This document shows, in pieces, positions 50,601 through 61,222 of a stretch of DNA of 64,000 bases. Position 1 is the first letter of the stretch; every line of letters begins with the position of its first letter. Source of the DNA: Syngnathus acus (Eukaryota; Chordata; Actinopteri; Syngnathiformes; Syngnathidae); the NCBI RefSeq assembly GCF_901709675.1, contig NC_051092.1, positions 10,126,491 to 10,190,490 on the forward strand, given 5' to 3'. The position numbers and the translations under genes were made by a program. A model generated the notes under the pieces. That model saw only the letters and a program-made list of their open reading frames with translations. It did not search any database and was not told the DNA's origin.

Positions 50601-51164
50601 ATGGAAGATGATAAGGATGGCAAGAACATTAGCAACAAAACATAATAGTCCGCCAGAACTGGCACAAAATGATAAAAAGAGTTGATGTTGGAAAGAAGTT
50701 TGTGAGTATCATATTTGCAAGGGCCGGTGCCATCTGGAGAACAAACCAAGGAGCAGGGAGAAGAACGAGGTGAAAGTACAACCACGAGGGCCGCCAAGGA
50801 CGAGATGAGATGTCAAGGAAGGGCTATGGAAGACAGATCGGCCCCCCACCTTCGTGGGCGACGCCGCTCGACTTAATACAAGCACTCTGAAGAACTTCTT
50901 TAACTGCTTTTCATCCTGATCCATCGGGGCACTGTCAGAGAGAAAAGCCCAGCGCTGAATTGTAAACCTTTTTCTGAACGCAGACTTAATATAATCGGCT
51001 GAAATCTAACTAACCCGGTGTGAGTTTGATTTGTGTGAATATGTTTGTCCTTAGAGGAAAAGGAACACGCGTTGAAGAACACAGATAATGGTTGATATGA
51101 GGTGGAGGGCAATTGAGGTGCCCTCGGCCCCATACGATAACATTTTCAATTTTTCAAAAGAGCA
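47635..51164. other. Unique sequence, no gene supported
   Basis: The stretch includes an irregular TAG/TCG trinucleotide tract at 48350-48400 and a poly-T run near 48925. The GC-rich segment at about 50700-50880, with a 71-codon minus-strand frame, is unlike its surroundings but is not recognised as any family. No exon with recognisable product was found. Confidence 0.4.
48350..48402 (+). repeat. Irregular (GTA/GTC)n trinucleotide tract
   Basis: A run of about 17 GTA, GTT, GTC and related triplets ends in ATCATCATT. The Ser/Arg-rich frame across it is an artefact. Confidence 0.8.
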
Positions 51165-51345
51165 TATTTAGATGGTTTGGACACATCCAGAGGAGAGATA
51201 ACAAGCAAACTGGTTGAAGGGTGATTTGGATGGAGCCGTCATGCAAGAGAGCTGCAGGATGACCTATGAGAAGGCGGATGAATGTTGTGATGCGTTCAAA
51301 ACAAATTGGTGTTGGAGAGGAAGATGCCAAAGCTTTCCTGGTACA
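51165..51345 (+). mobile_element. Fossil RTE LINE, C-terminal ORF piece
   Basis: The plus-strand frame RWFGHIQRRD (51170-51200) matches the conserved RWFGHVQRR-type motif near the end of teleost RTE polyproteins. The following DNA (GGCGGATGAATGTTGTGATG, GGTGTTGGAGAGGAAGATGC) tracks the rest of that region with stops and shifts. The fragment is a relic of the same LINE class as 12180-13215 and 60905-61165, but covers a different, later part of the ORF. Confidence 0.7.
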
Positions 51346-52652
51346 ATAGAATGCAAGAGTGGAATGAGAATAAATAACAGTAAAAAGAAAAAAATAGAAT
51401 GGATTGAGGAAGAGAAGCTTTTTTCTTTTGTTTAAGAATTCCACATATCAAAATGTTGTGGTTTTCAGTTAGTTTTGGCTCTACAAAGACTGCCATTCCT
51501 TTTTTAACACCGGAACACCCTAGGATTTTCTGACCCCCTCAACCCTACCAGAGTAAATCCAAATGGCTGCTTGCTTTGAAAGTAACAATTCAGTCAATTA
51601 GCGGCCTTTCATTTGTAAATGTAGTCATTATCTGTGCAGTGCGTGGATAATGGTGCATTAGAATGTGCATCAGTTAGACGTGTCTAAGAAGTCTCGGGTC
51701 GTACTTTATTCTCCCTGGGGATAACTGTTATTGTATTTGTTTATCTTTCTTCTTCTATTGTTTAGCAGGCACGCATGAAGGTGCAGAAGAGAAAACTACT
51801 GAGAATAAGTGTATTTATTCGGCTGTGTTTTTCTTTTATTTTTATTAGGCATTTAACACTGCTATTCATGGTCTTTTTTTCATCTACACATCAGCAGGTA
51901 AACATGGTGATGCAAACTTGGAGTACAATCCACATTCATGGCCAAGTGAAAAAGACTTGAAGGTCTTTGCATGATTTTTGATATAGCTCTATCTTAACTC
52001 AAACGTACGGAGAGCATTATTCTAAAATGACACAGCAAACAGATTATTGTACTTACATAACCGTGTAAGTAACAGTATAGAAATTTGGTTTGGACATGAG
52101 AAAGGAGTTAGAATGTGACTTAACCCTATTTACTGTCACATCCATTACAGTCCTACAGTATATGATACAAACAAGCCAAGACGAAGACAGGCATAACCGT
52201 AAAGGCAATAATTTGAGCCATCAACTGATTTGTACTACATGCAACGCAGGAGTCCGCAGTTGAGACTGCAAATCATAATTCTAAGCCCAAGCAATATTGA
52301 AGAGTGGGTCACAGTGCTTGTAGATCTACTAGGCTAAGATCATACGTATATATAAGATCATATATATATATGCAACCTTTCGCCAGTGCAGCAAGATGCT
52401 CACAGGACCTCACCCCTAAATGAGGCAAGGCCACAGGACACAGAAGCAAAGGAAAGGCACCTAGGCGCTGGAGCACGGTTTGAGAAGGCCCAAAAGAATC
52501 AACAGACACAGCCAGCATGTACCCCACACCAGGCATTCAAGCTCCACAGCAGCCACTGCCTACAGCAAAGGTAGTTCTGATAAAAATAGCTGCTCAGCTA
52601 TGACAACAAAATCCAGCTAATATTAAAAAGAAAAAAAGATTACATTTTAATT
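51346..52652. other. Unique sequence, no gene supported
   Basis: The stretch includes a short TATA-rich tract at 52346-52372. The plus-strand frame at 52386-52574 lies in GC-richer sequence but has no splice context or recognisable product. Confidence 0.4.
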
Positions 52653-52795
52653 AGTGTAATTTTCCTGACTAAAAGCCGCACCTGAGGATAAGCCGCATCA
52701 GCTAAAATTGGGGGAAAATCCTGTTTTGTTCATATATAAGCCGCACTGGTCTATAGGCTGCATTGTTCAAAGCTCATAGTCTAGAAACTACAGTA
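52653..52795. mobile_element. Diverged MITE related to pogo-like family
   Basis: The left end GTGTAATTTTCCTGACTAAA and the right end CATAGTCTAGAAACTACAGT are imperfect inverted repeats resembling those at 57230. Internal AAGCCGCACCTGAGGATAAG and ATAAGCCGCACTGG motifs correspond to the repeated ATAAGTCGC motifs of that element. It is older or belongs to a sister subfamily. Confidence 0.6.
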
Positions 52796-55059
52796 AAAAG
52801 TGTCTCTGGCGCACTTCAATAAGGCCATTAGTTTGTTGTTACAGTATAGCACTAAAAATCCATACAGACCCATAAGAAGAGAACCTTTATCTGGCCCTTT
52901 CCTTCACTAGGTCAACATCGACAAGCTTTGCACAGACAAGTCAGCAATTAGGACTGCAGTGACTTACAAAGCTGAACCACAGCACGACACTACACACGGT
53001 GCTAGTGTATTATAGTTTCAATCAGTCGTTTCTACCATCGTACTGGATATTTGCCATTTGTGGTGTAGTGCTATGGGATCAATTACCGCAACGTCCCACT
53101 CACACTGTTCCGTAATTGACTGAAGACAAGTTAACAATGCAGTCAGCTGGAAGCAACTCCAGCTTCCCTGCTGGAACTTTAAATGCGATATATGGGATTG
53201 AAAACGGATGGTGGTGCAGACAACTCAGGTGGAATCATGGCAGACTTGAACAAGAGCAAGGTTGGGTCTCACGTTAACAAATCTGGTATGGCGTTTCAGA
53301 TTAAACTAACTACCACATCCTTTCATCAGAAAAAAATGAGGGCAGCTACTGAGTGCAGATTGCAGAAACATTCTACCATCACTAAATCCTAACGGAAACT
53401 GCAAACGAGTCTACTCAACCTACAGTTGATTTTTTATTTTATTTTTTTTAACACTCGATTTCAGGCCATTATTAGGACCCCAGCTGAAATTGTTTTCACT
53501 GTGGAATACTGATTATTCACAAATTTTGTGAATACATTTAACGCATTACCTGATGAGAGAGGCTGAGCGCTAAATGCCATGTAAGCCCTTCACAGCAAGA
53601 TTGGATATCAAGTGGCCCTGATATGATAAACAATTAGACGGGGCTGCTAGAGCCAATTTTATGAAGGCTGGCAGTCAGTCTTGATTGTGATTAAATGCTG
53701 ATAGCCGCATCAGTGCTTTATTCCCTAAATAATGCAGCAGTCCTCTTCCTTTGCCATAAGGATTCAATAGAAAACTTGCACATGCCTTAAACGGAAAAGA
53801 GCAAACTTATATCTCAGCTCAAATAAAGATGAATACCAGTCACACTTTCTTCTGCCCTGAATAAAAAAAGTCATCTCTCAACAATGCATTGTGTCCTCAC
53901 TTTCACACTGAGTTTATTTTAATATCTCAAGTGCAGCACCAGTATTGTGGTTTTCATCTTGAGCCCAAGGCACTGAGCTGAGCTGACATTCACCGTCTGA
54001 TTCCATTTCATTTGTCAAAGGAGATCTCGAAGAGTGCGAGAATGCACGTATTACACAAAATGAGTGTCCAGTAACCACCACTCAGTCACGACGTTTAGTG
54101 CAGTTCATATCCGGGTTAAGGCAAAAATGTTGGTTTGTGAAACATTCTGAATAACCCGTTTACACGCCTGAATGGAGACACCAAGATAGAGCAAGAGCCG
54201 GCGGAGAACACGAACAATACCACTAACTCAACTATAATTTGAAAGCATATACGTGCGTAAATATTTGGGTTAGAAAGAGGTAAACTGGTGGTTTTATTCA
54301 GTTATTTAAAAACCCAAATAAGAAGCGCATAGACGGGTTTTGGCGTGCATTTAAAAACCTGAATAATTCCAATATTCAGGATGTAAAAGGGTATTGACTG
54401 CGTGTAAACAGTCAGTTGGTGTCTGGAGCCATGGCAAAGAAAGGAACAGGGACAAGTGGCATGCATAAATCACTTGAACCAAAGGCAAACAGTGGGCCGG
54501 AATTTCCTTCCTTCCTATTTCCTTAAATCTTTGAAAAATCTGCACAATTTCACAGTTAGAAAAATTCGGTTTCACTGACATTTTCATCTTATATTCTTTC
54601 AATCCTCTTGTGGATCATCCGTATGCGTTCTGGCAAACTTAAGATCGGAGGACACGTCTGGCACTGCAGGATTTGATTCTCTGACGGTGTAATGTGTTCA
54701 CGATGGTAACCTTCATTACTTTGGTCCCGGCTTTCTGGAAAACATTCACCAGAAGTCTCTTACAGTTAAAAATGTACCTAAGATGATGAGAGAGAGAGAG
54801 TCAGTGGCTGGCTCATCTTTCATTGATGCCTTATTAACTTTTTAGTTGAGCGGCGTAGTCCTGACTTTAGTGCAGATTGTCATGTTCAAAATTGGATTCA
54901 ATCGCTCAAATCATAGTTCCATATTCGGTGTGTTTGAGCACAGCCAGATGGGCTAACACAAAAACGAGCCAAAGCAGAAAAGTAAATGTGAGAGTGAGAA
55001 TACGACAGAGTACGAGAGAGAGCATGAGAGAGTGTGAAACAGAGTACAAAACAGAGATT
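52796..55059. other. Unique sequence with CNE-like segment
   Basis: The segment at 53540-53760 contains CTGATATGATAAACAATTAG and TGATTGTGATTAAATGCTG. It looks like a conserved non-coding element, complex and repeat-free, with homeodomain-like cores. That is not provable here. Exon-like acceptor-donor pairs near 52907 (plus) and 53569 (minus) are judged chance. Confidence 0.35.
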
Positions 55060-55185
55060 GTGAGTGAGTGAGTGAGTGAGTGAGTGAGTGAGTGAGTGAG
55101 TGAGTGAGTGAGTGAGTGAGTGAGTGAGTGAGTGAGTGAGTGAGTGAGTGAGTGAGTGAGTGAGTGAGTGAGTGAGTGAGTGAGT
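55060..55185 (+). repeat. (GTGA)n microsatellite, about 31 units
   Basis: This is a 126-bp uninterrupted tetranucleotide array. It is preceded by an irregular GAGA/GAGT-rich tract (54960-55058), probably the decayed edge of the same array. The minus-strand Leu-Thr-His-Ser repeat frame is an artefact. Confidence 0.97.
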
Positions 55186-57229
55186 CAAAGGGGCCTGGGA
55201 AAAATATTGTAACTTTCCATTCCCTTTGTTGTATCTGGTAGCAGAAGCAGCATTTGGCTGAGCGGTCAGAGAGAGGTCAGTCATATCGATCGATAGCTAG
55301 ATAAAATGTATTCTATATTTTTAAAAAATCACTCAAAAGAAATAGCCAATGTCCCTCTCTTTCACATGACACCGCAACTTGTGTGGTGTGAAATTTGGTG
55401 TAGGAGCTTAGGTGTCCTTGCTTGGCTGAAGAATCTCATTTCGTGACAATGAAAGACAACGCCTGTTGTCCAAGACAATAATATGGGTCATTGCCCTCGA
55501 ATGAAAATGCCACATTTAACATCTCGAGTGCATCTCGAGGCATGAAAGACATCTCTTTCTATATAGGGCACCTATGGAAATAAACAATTCTGTAAAAAAC
55601 ATAAAATACTTGGACACGCTACAGTCAGTCAGGAACGCCTGTGATCACAATAAATTGTTCCTGTATATTAATATGGTAAAACTAATTAACAGTATGTTTG
55701 TAATGATGTTATGATTTATAATGGTGTCAACATGAAATGTCAGTTCTGTCCATCATAATGAGAACAGTTGCTAATATTTTAGTTTTATTAGTATTTTAGT
55801 TAGTTTTTTTAGTCCCACATCTTATTACGGGAGGATTTGGCTTGGAGTTGTCAAAGGTCTAAATAATGCTATGAAACAAAAATATTGATTCTTCTGATTG
55901 ATTATTCTTGAGCGCAGTCAATGGGCTCCTAAGCGAAACACCTGACAAAGCCATGTGACTGAAATAAATAAAGGGATGGAACTGATGTCTGGCATCAATT
56001 ATTAATTCTCTATTGGCGCTTGATGTAAAAACAGCGTGACTAATGACAGGGTGGAAATACCACATTTTCAAACATTCATATAAAATTGACAGTTTTGATT
56101 TTTTAAAGGTTAGATGAACAATCGTAGGAAATGAGTATTTGCATCCGGAGGCATTCTGGCAACCCTGCTAAGGTAAGAAAACCCATAAGTCATCACACAT
56201 TTCCTCACGCTGTTGAAGTCCTCATCTTTTAATCTAAATGAAAAACATATGCATACAAAAAGGGAAAGGGGGCAAACGAAAAGGCATGTGTTCCATGAGA
56301 AGAGGCGCCTCTGTAAAAAGAAACACATGAACGCATGCACACACATGCACGCGCACGCTTACACATATGCACATTTGGTAATAAAGGGAGATTCTTTGAC
56401 GTTTTCAAGTGTGGGAGCTCCAACCACAAATTGGCACAAAATGCTGCACATTTGAAATATTTTATATATGAATTATTGTGATGAAATGATCTCACCATCA
56501 AAATGATACACTGCAGCTGCATAGCTCGTTGCCGCATATTAATTTATTCATAATAGCAACTACCAGATTACCTGCAACTGTCATGATTTGTGTTTTGGCT
56601 GTATTATGTGTAGGTTTATTTGTTGTAATGTTTTTTTTTTTGTCCTGTCTTTTTTGTTAGGGCTTTTATCTCCACCTATGCTAGTCAACCCAGTCCCGTT
56701 GTGTCAACCAATCAACTCCATCCAAACCTTTGTGTCTTGTCAAGTTATTTGTTTTTAGTTCCCTGTAATTTTTTTTTTCACCATGCTTGTGATTGGTTTG
56801 CTTCCCATAAACGTCTTATCGCAGCATAATCCAAAACTCAGAAGACCGCAGCAGAGTGGCTTTCTGTGCAGCTATACAAGTTATTACAACAACTACATTT
56901 TGACAGGTGGCACCAAAATATTATAGTTGTGGCCAAAATTCATTTGTACTTCTGCAATGGTTTCTTTTGTGCAGTCCATTTACATTCAGGCCCACTTAGC
57001 ACTTTAGCTATTTATGAAACACCAGAAAAGCACTCGAACACACTAAGCACACTCACACAGAGGCTGCCATCAGCCACAGCTCTTAATCAGACACTCGTAT
57101 GCAAAATTGACAAAATCTCATGCCACTCACCAGGCCCCGTCTCTTAAAGGCAAATTCATGTACAGAAATACCACAAAGAATTTAACATTTTCTATACATT
57201 CTAATCATTGCAATTAATTTGTTTATGGT
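55186..57229. other. Unique sequence, no gene supported
   Basis: Poly-T runs lie at 56631-56641 and 56769-56778. An interrupted CA/GCAC tract is at 56335-56372. A GGCCTG|GTGAGT donor on the minus strand near 57131 lacks a convincing upstream exon. Confidence 0.4.
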
Positions 57230-57402
57230 TACCGTAATTTTCGGACTATAAGTCGCACCGGAGTATAAGTCGCACCAGCCATAAAATGCCCAAAAAAGTG
57301 AAAAAAAAACATATATATGTATATAAGTCGCTCCTGAGTATAAGTCGCCCCCCCACCCAAACTATGAAAAAAACCGCGACTTATAGTCCGAAAATTACGG
57401 TA
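57230..57402 (-). mobile_element. 173-bp MITE, miniature of the 40.8-kb element
   Basis: Perfect 19-bp inverted ends (TACCGTAATTTTCGGACTA and its complement) include TA at both borders. The left portion (CGGAGTATAAGTCGC, then CAGCCATAAAATG) matches the right end of the 40774-41360 element. The right portion (CCACCCAAACTATGAAAAAA) matches its left end, so this copy is a reverse-oriented, internally deleted derivative. It retains no coding remnant. The overall fold is a long hairpin with subterminal ATAAGTCGC motifs on each side. Confidence 0.88.
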
Positions 57403-59298
57403 TATACAATGCGTTCAAAATGTGGTAAAATATTTTACAATTTTAAATGGTCTTCCCTCTTTTGCATTCGAGGAAAAAGCCAGTCTAATGCCTTTTTTTT
57501 TTAAGGGGGGGTATCTTGACTTCTTCCCTCATTTATATAAAAGGTGAGGAAAGAATTATCCATGTTGAAACAACATATGTAAACCGTTAAGAGAGAGCGT
57601 AATAATGTAAAACAGGAAAGATCACGTTTCAAAAGATCACTTGGACTCAGGCCAAGGGCTCAATTCACAAAGGTGCTTTTGACTAGCATGTTGGCATGGC
57701 GCTGGTGGAGCGCGAGCTCTGCCTGCCCAATGAGGCTTCCTTAGGACCAGTTCATAGCAGCAGGTTCAAGGCTGGTTACGAATTACCTTTTTTTTTTACA
57801 CTTTTTATACACTTGAAGATAATCTGTGACAAATCTCTCACAGCCAGGTCAAGTGCCACAACAAGAAATGTGACCTTCCTTTAATTCACAGGCAGTGTGG
57901 CTACCAGGGATACTGCAGTTGTCTCTTTTACTGTTTTTATTTACGGTTTTGTTTTGTTTATTGTGAAATCTTTCTTCCAGTGTCAAGGTTGTAAATTGCA
58001 CAGAGAACAAAACAGATTCATGATTCAGGACAGCAACACTTATTCATCAATTTACCACTGAAACCGCACTTTAGCTATCTTGCAGATGAAGAATTGCTCT
58101 GATCCCTTTGCTTTCTCTGCAAGGGTTGTTGAGTTCTATCTTAACTGTTGGACTTGGATATCGCTACACCGGGGCTAGAGAATGCTATAGTACCATCAAA
58201 AGTCTGTGTAGCCACAGTTAATCCCCTCCAGCATTTTATTTGAGATTCTAAAATATATTGATGAATTTTCATCATGCTCAATAATACATGGAACCACGAA
58301 TTGCAAATAGAATCAATCGCGCTGATAAAACGGAATATAAATGCTCCATATCAAGTTAGAATCCAAATGGAATTTCATTTGGATTCACAAGGTGGTAGAT
58401 ATGCAGTTTTCCGTTTGCCAATCAGGACGAAAGTCACCCAAGCTACATCTGCGCATGCTTTGTCTTGACATAATGCATAGTGGCGTTGCCAGAAACGCAC
58501 TTTAAAATGGCAGCGTCTGCAAATGAACGACAGATCAGAATGGATTACGTGACCAGAAACCTTTAGTCCGACAGTTTTAAATTAAATCAGAATGAGTCTC
58601 CATGTATGTAAAACTGGACACTTGTACGAGACATCGGTTCTAAACAATACACAGTAAAAGGACCAAGAACTCTCAAATGACTGTCCAATCGTACCCAGCA
58701 GGAAACCAAAATAAACAAATATAAAGTCTAACCCAAAAGCTCATGCATCATAGTCATTGACAGACCAGCCGGCAATGCACCGAAGAAGCTCAGTTGCAGC
58801 CGTGGCAGGAAATGTCGACAGCCGACCTACGTGCCTCAATTACGGATACATAATTGTGACATAACTCCCTGAGGTCAGCTTGTCGAAATTTAAAATTAGC
58901 AGCTGAAAATATTCGGAGCACCGGACTTCCAGCAGTGAGGCCCACTTCAGCAGAGTGTGGCCGCTTTCGGCAAGGCGGTGGAAGGGTGTACCCCATACGT
59001 GAACTTCAGAGGAAATAGAAAACAGACAGACGTGACAGAAATGGCACTTTAGCTGGCAATTTAACAGTTTTAACAGGCAACATTTAACAGTGCATGATTG
59101 TGAGAGGCTAGGAGGTGATATAATTTGATTTAAATTAGGTTTTGGCACCAAAACCACAACAAGAAGACTTGTTTTTCTACATGAAAGTAGTTTACTGCTG
59201 GCTTCCCTTCTCTTGCCTCCAGCTAACACCATGAAGTCTTTGCGACGTAGGCCTTGAATGGGTTCATCCAGACATTTCTGTAATGCTCGTGGTCCAGA
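57403..59298. other. Unique sequence, no gene supported
   Basis: No repeats of note other than a poly-T run at 57493-57502. The minus-strand 130-codon frame at 58840-59232 has no recognisable domain or splice context. Confidence 0.4.
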
Positions 59299-59340
59299 AT
59301 CTCAGGGCGGACACGCTACCACTAGCCCACTGAGCTGAGA
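59299..59340 (-). mobile_element. Partial tRNA-like head of the 20.2-kb SINE family
   Basis: CTCAGGGCGGACACGCTACC followed by ACTAGCCCACTGAGCTGAG matches the reverse complement of the SINE head at 20510-20550, including the A-box region. Body and tail are absent. Confidence 0.7.
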
Positions 59341-60325
59341 CTTGCAGAGCATGCACGGGAATTGTAAGTTAAGCTTTTCAGAAGTAAAATTTAAAACCTA
59401 CTTGAAATGAAATATGACAACTTCAAACAAAATATGGAGACCCCCTGCTGCTTCCACAACCCCCAAAATTGCTATATTAATGTTTTGACTTCTTTGTCGC
59501 CATGTGGTCTCCAGTGATATGCATGAAGGAAATGCTTGAATAGCAAGAGAGGTCATGCCACCGCTATAGGCTATATTGCTGGCCGGTAACCGTGGATCAA
59601 ATGGTTGTCATTTCTCTTTTGTTGAGTGAAAAACAAAGTTGCATTTTCAGACTCCATGGGTATGTTCGCAGTGAAGCAACAAACTATACACACACACACT
59701 AGAAGGAGTCATTTTTATTCACACAGCCTTATGGCTCACTCTGTATTTTTTTGTGATTTTTTTGTATTTGTGGTTTTGTATTTACTGAACCCATAGTTGT
59801 ATAATTATCATACCATTCGCGAGATATCTGGCAAAAATAACGAGATGTGAAATTTAGCCCACATCGCACAGTCCTATTTGTAAAGATAATAATAAATTTA
59901 TATAGTGCTTTTCTTTGCACTCCAAGATGGTTCACAATGGCTACATTATTCATGTACTCACACATTCACACTCGGGTGGGTTTGATGATAAATTCATCTA
60001 TTCTAAATTGAAAGTTACAGCTCTGCATATGTGTAAGATCACACGACACACATCCAGCATTGACAACCGATCTCGCGGTGGTGACACCGAAAGGAAAAAA
60101 ATCACTGCATTACACAAAGACAAAAACTAATCCCAAAAATTATGAACGTGACAATATTACTTGGGGAAGATTTTACAAGCAACCCTTGACCCATAGCAAT
60201 TGGTTGATCATAGGTTGATCTAACATCTTATAATAACTATTACAAATATTGCCAAAACATTGTGAGATGAGAGACATTTCAACAGAAACCCTTTGTAATA
60301 AATTTTGCTCAACATGACATAATCA
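59341..60325. other. Mostly unique; degenerate L2-type end
   Basis: At about 59885-59990, AATAATAAATTTATATAGTG then CTTTTCTTTGCACTCC resembles the reverse complement of another L2-type 3' end common in fish. It is diverged and listed at low confidence. No gene was seen. Confidence 0.4.
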
Positions 60326-60495
60326 GGGGCCGCAAAGGCACACTTGGTTAGCACGTCCGTGTCACAGTTCAGAGGTGCAGGGTTCAATTTGGCCTTCCTA
60401 TAAGGAGTTTGCATGTTCTCCCCGTGCCGGTGTTGGTCTCCTCCAGTTTCCGCCCACATTCCAACAATTCATTCGAGCATGGTAGGCCGATTGAC
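60326..60495 (+). mobile_element. tRNA-headed SINE, head half, plus orientation
   Basis: The tRNA-like head carries an A-box-like TGGTTAGCACG (60345-60355) and a B-box-like GGTTCAATTTG (60381-60391). It is followed by GAGTTTGCATGTTCTCCCCG, CCCACATTCCAAC and GCATGGTAGG. The copy stops there and meets a second copy in the opposite orientation. Confidence 0.82.
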
Positions 60496-60499
60496 CTTT

Positions 60500-60674
60500 G
60501 CATCGATGCTGGAGCTAATCCCAACAGTCTTTGCGCGGTAGGCATGGTACACCCTGAACTGATCGCCAGCCAATCGCAGGGCACACAACAATTCATGCTC
60601 ACAATCACACCTACGGGCAATTTGAACCGAACCCTGCACCATTGAATTGTGAGGCGAGCGTGCTAACCAGTGTG
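60500..60674 (-). mobile_element. tRNA-headed SINE, minus orientation, internally deleted
   Basis: In reverse complement it starts with the head (TGGTTAGCACGCTCGCCTCA; A-box at complement of 60659-60669). It goes on through TGCAGGGTTCGG, then jumps to the body (TGTGCCCTGCGATTGGCTGG, GTGTACC). It lacks the middle of the head-body region. Together with the preceding copy it forms a large imperfect inverted repeat with tRNA-like heads at the two outer ends. Confidence 0.82.
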
Positions 60675-60904
60675 GTCGATGTCTTAAGATGTCAAAATAA
60701 TTATTCTTGAACCACACACGAAAAATGTTTTTAACTGAAAATTTTGGGTCAAATAAGTTGCAAAACTTTTCAATTCGATGCCAAAAGACCAAAATAACAG
60801 CCGGGACAGAATGTTCTCATGTCGCAAGCAAAAACATCCCCTGCTGCAGCAGCTTGCCATTAACTCGGGGCAAGATGGCTGCCAGGCCACCAAGGACTGC
60901 CTCT

Positions 60905-61165
60905 CAGGTAACCACAGAAATGGGAGAGAACACTTTCTTCCAGAAGCAGCCAGAACGCACGGTGGCCTACAATAGCGAAGGTAGAAGCATGCAGGTGGAT
61001 TACATCTTGTCATCTGGAGGAGGTTACGGACTGTAAAGTAGTGGAATGGGAGAGTCTCGTTAGGCAGCATTGGATGGTGGTATGTCAAATAATTCTGTTG
61101 GGGGTAGGGACGAATAAGACAAAGGCAGAGAAGGGAACCACATGGCAAAAGATGAGAGTGAAAGC
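60905..61165 (+). mobile_element. Fossil RTE LINE, endonuclease-domain piece
   Basis: The plus-strand frame NTFFQKQPERTVAYNSEGRS then MQVDYIL (about 60928-61008) matches the end of the RTE apurinic endonuclease, including the conserved GGRS-QVDYIL segment. After a stop and a frame change, ESLVRQHWMVVCQIIL and KTKAEKGTTWQKM (61050-61165) continue the same protein into the linker. The order and spacing are those of the 12180-13215 copy. It is inactivated and truncated on both sides. Confidence 0.8.
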
Positions 61166-61180
61166 ATATATCAAAAAATA

Positions 61181-61222
61181 TAGCTGGGAGGGGCTCCAGC
61201 ATGCCAGAGAACGGATGGATGC
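61181..61222 (+). mobile_element. Short SINE tail relic after RTE piece
   Basis: TAGCTGGGAGGGGCTCCAGC then ATGCCAGAGAACGGATGGAT is the tail of the GGATGG family with a deletion of the GATAAGCGG part. Confidence 0.65.

Noticed and set aside
52907-53013. Acceptor CTTCACTAG followed by a protein-like frame starting VNIDKLCTDKSAIRTAVTYK
   Set aside because: The frame ends in TAG after 34 codons, there is no polyadenylation or donor context, and no family is recognised. Such pairs are expected by chance.
53569-53636. 68-bp minus-strand exon-like interval with CATCAG|GTAATG donor
   Set aside because: The donor is weak, the peptide is unremarkable, and the location inside a CNE-like block gives a simpler explanation.
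54898-55284. 128-residue minus-strand frame with Leu-Thr-His-Ser repeats
   Set aside because: It is read-through of the GTGA tetranucleotide array.
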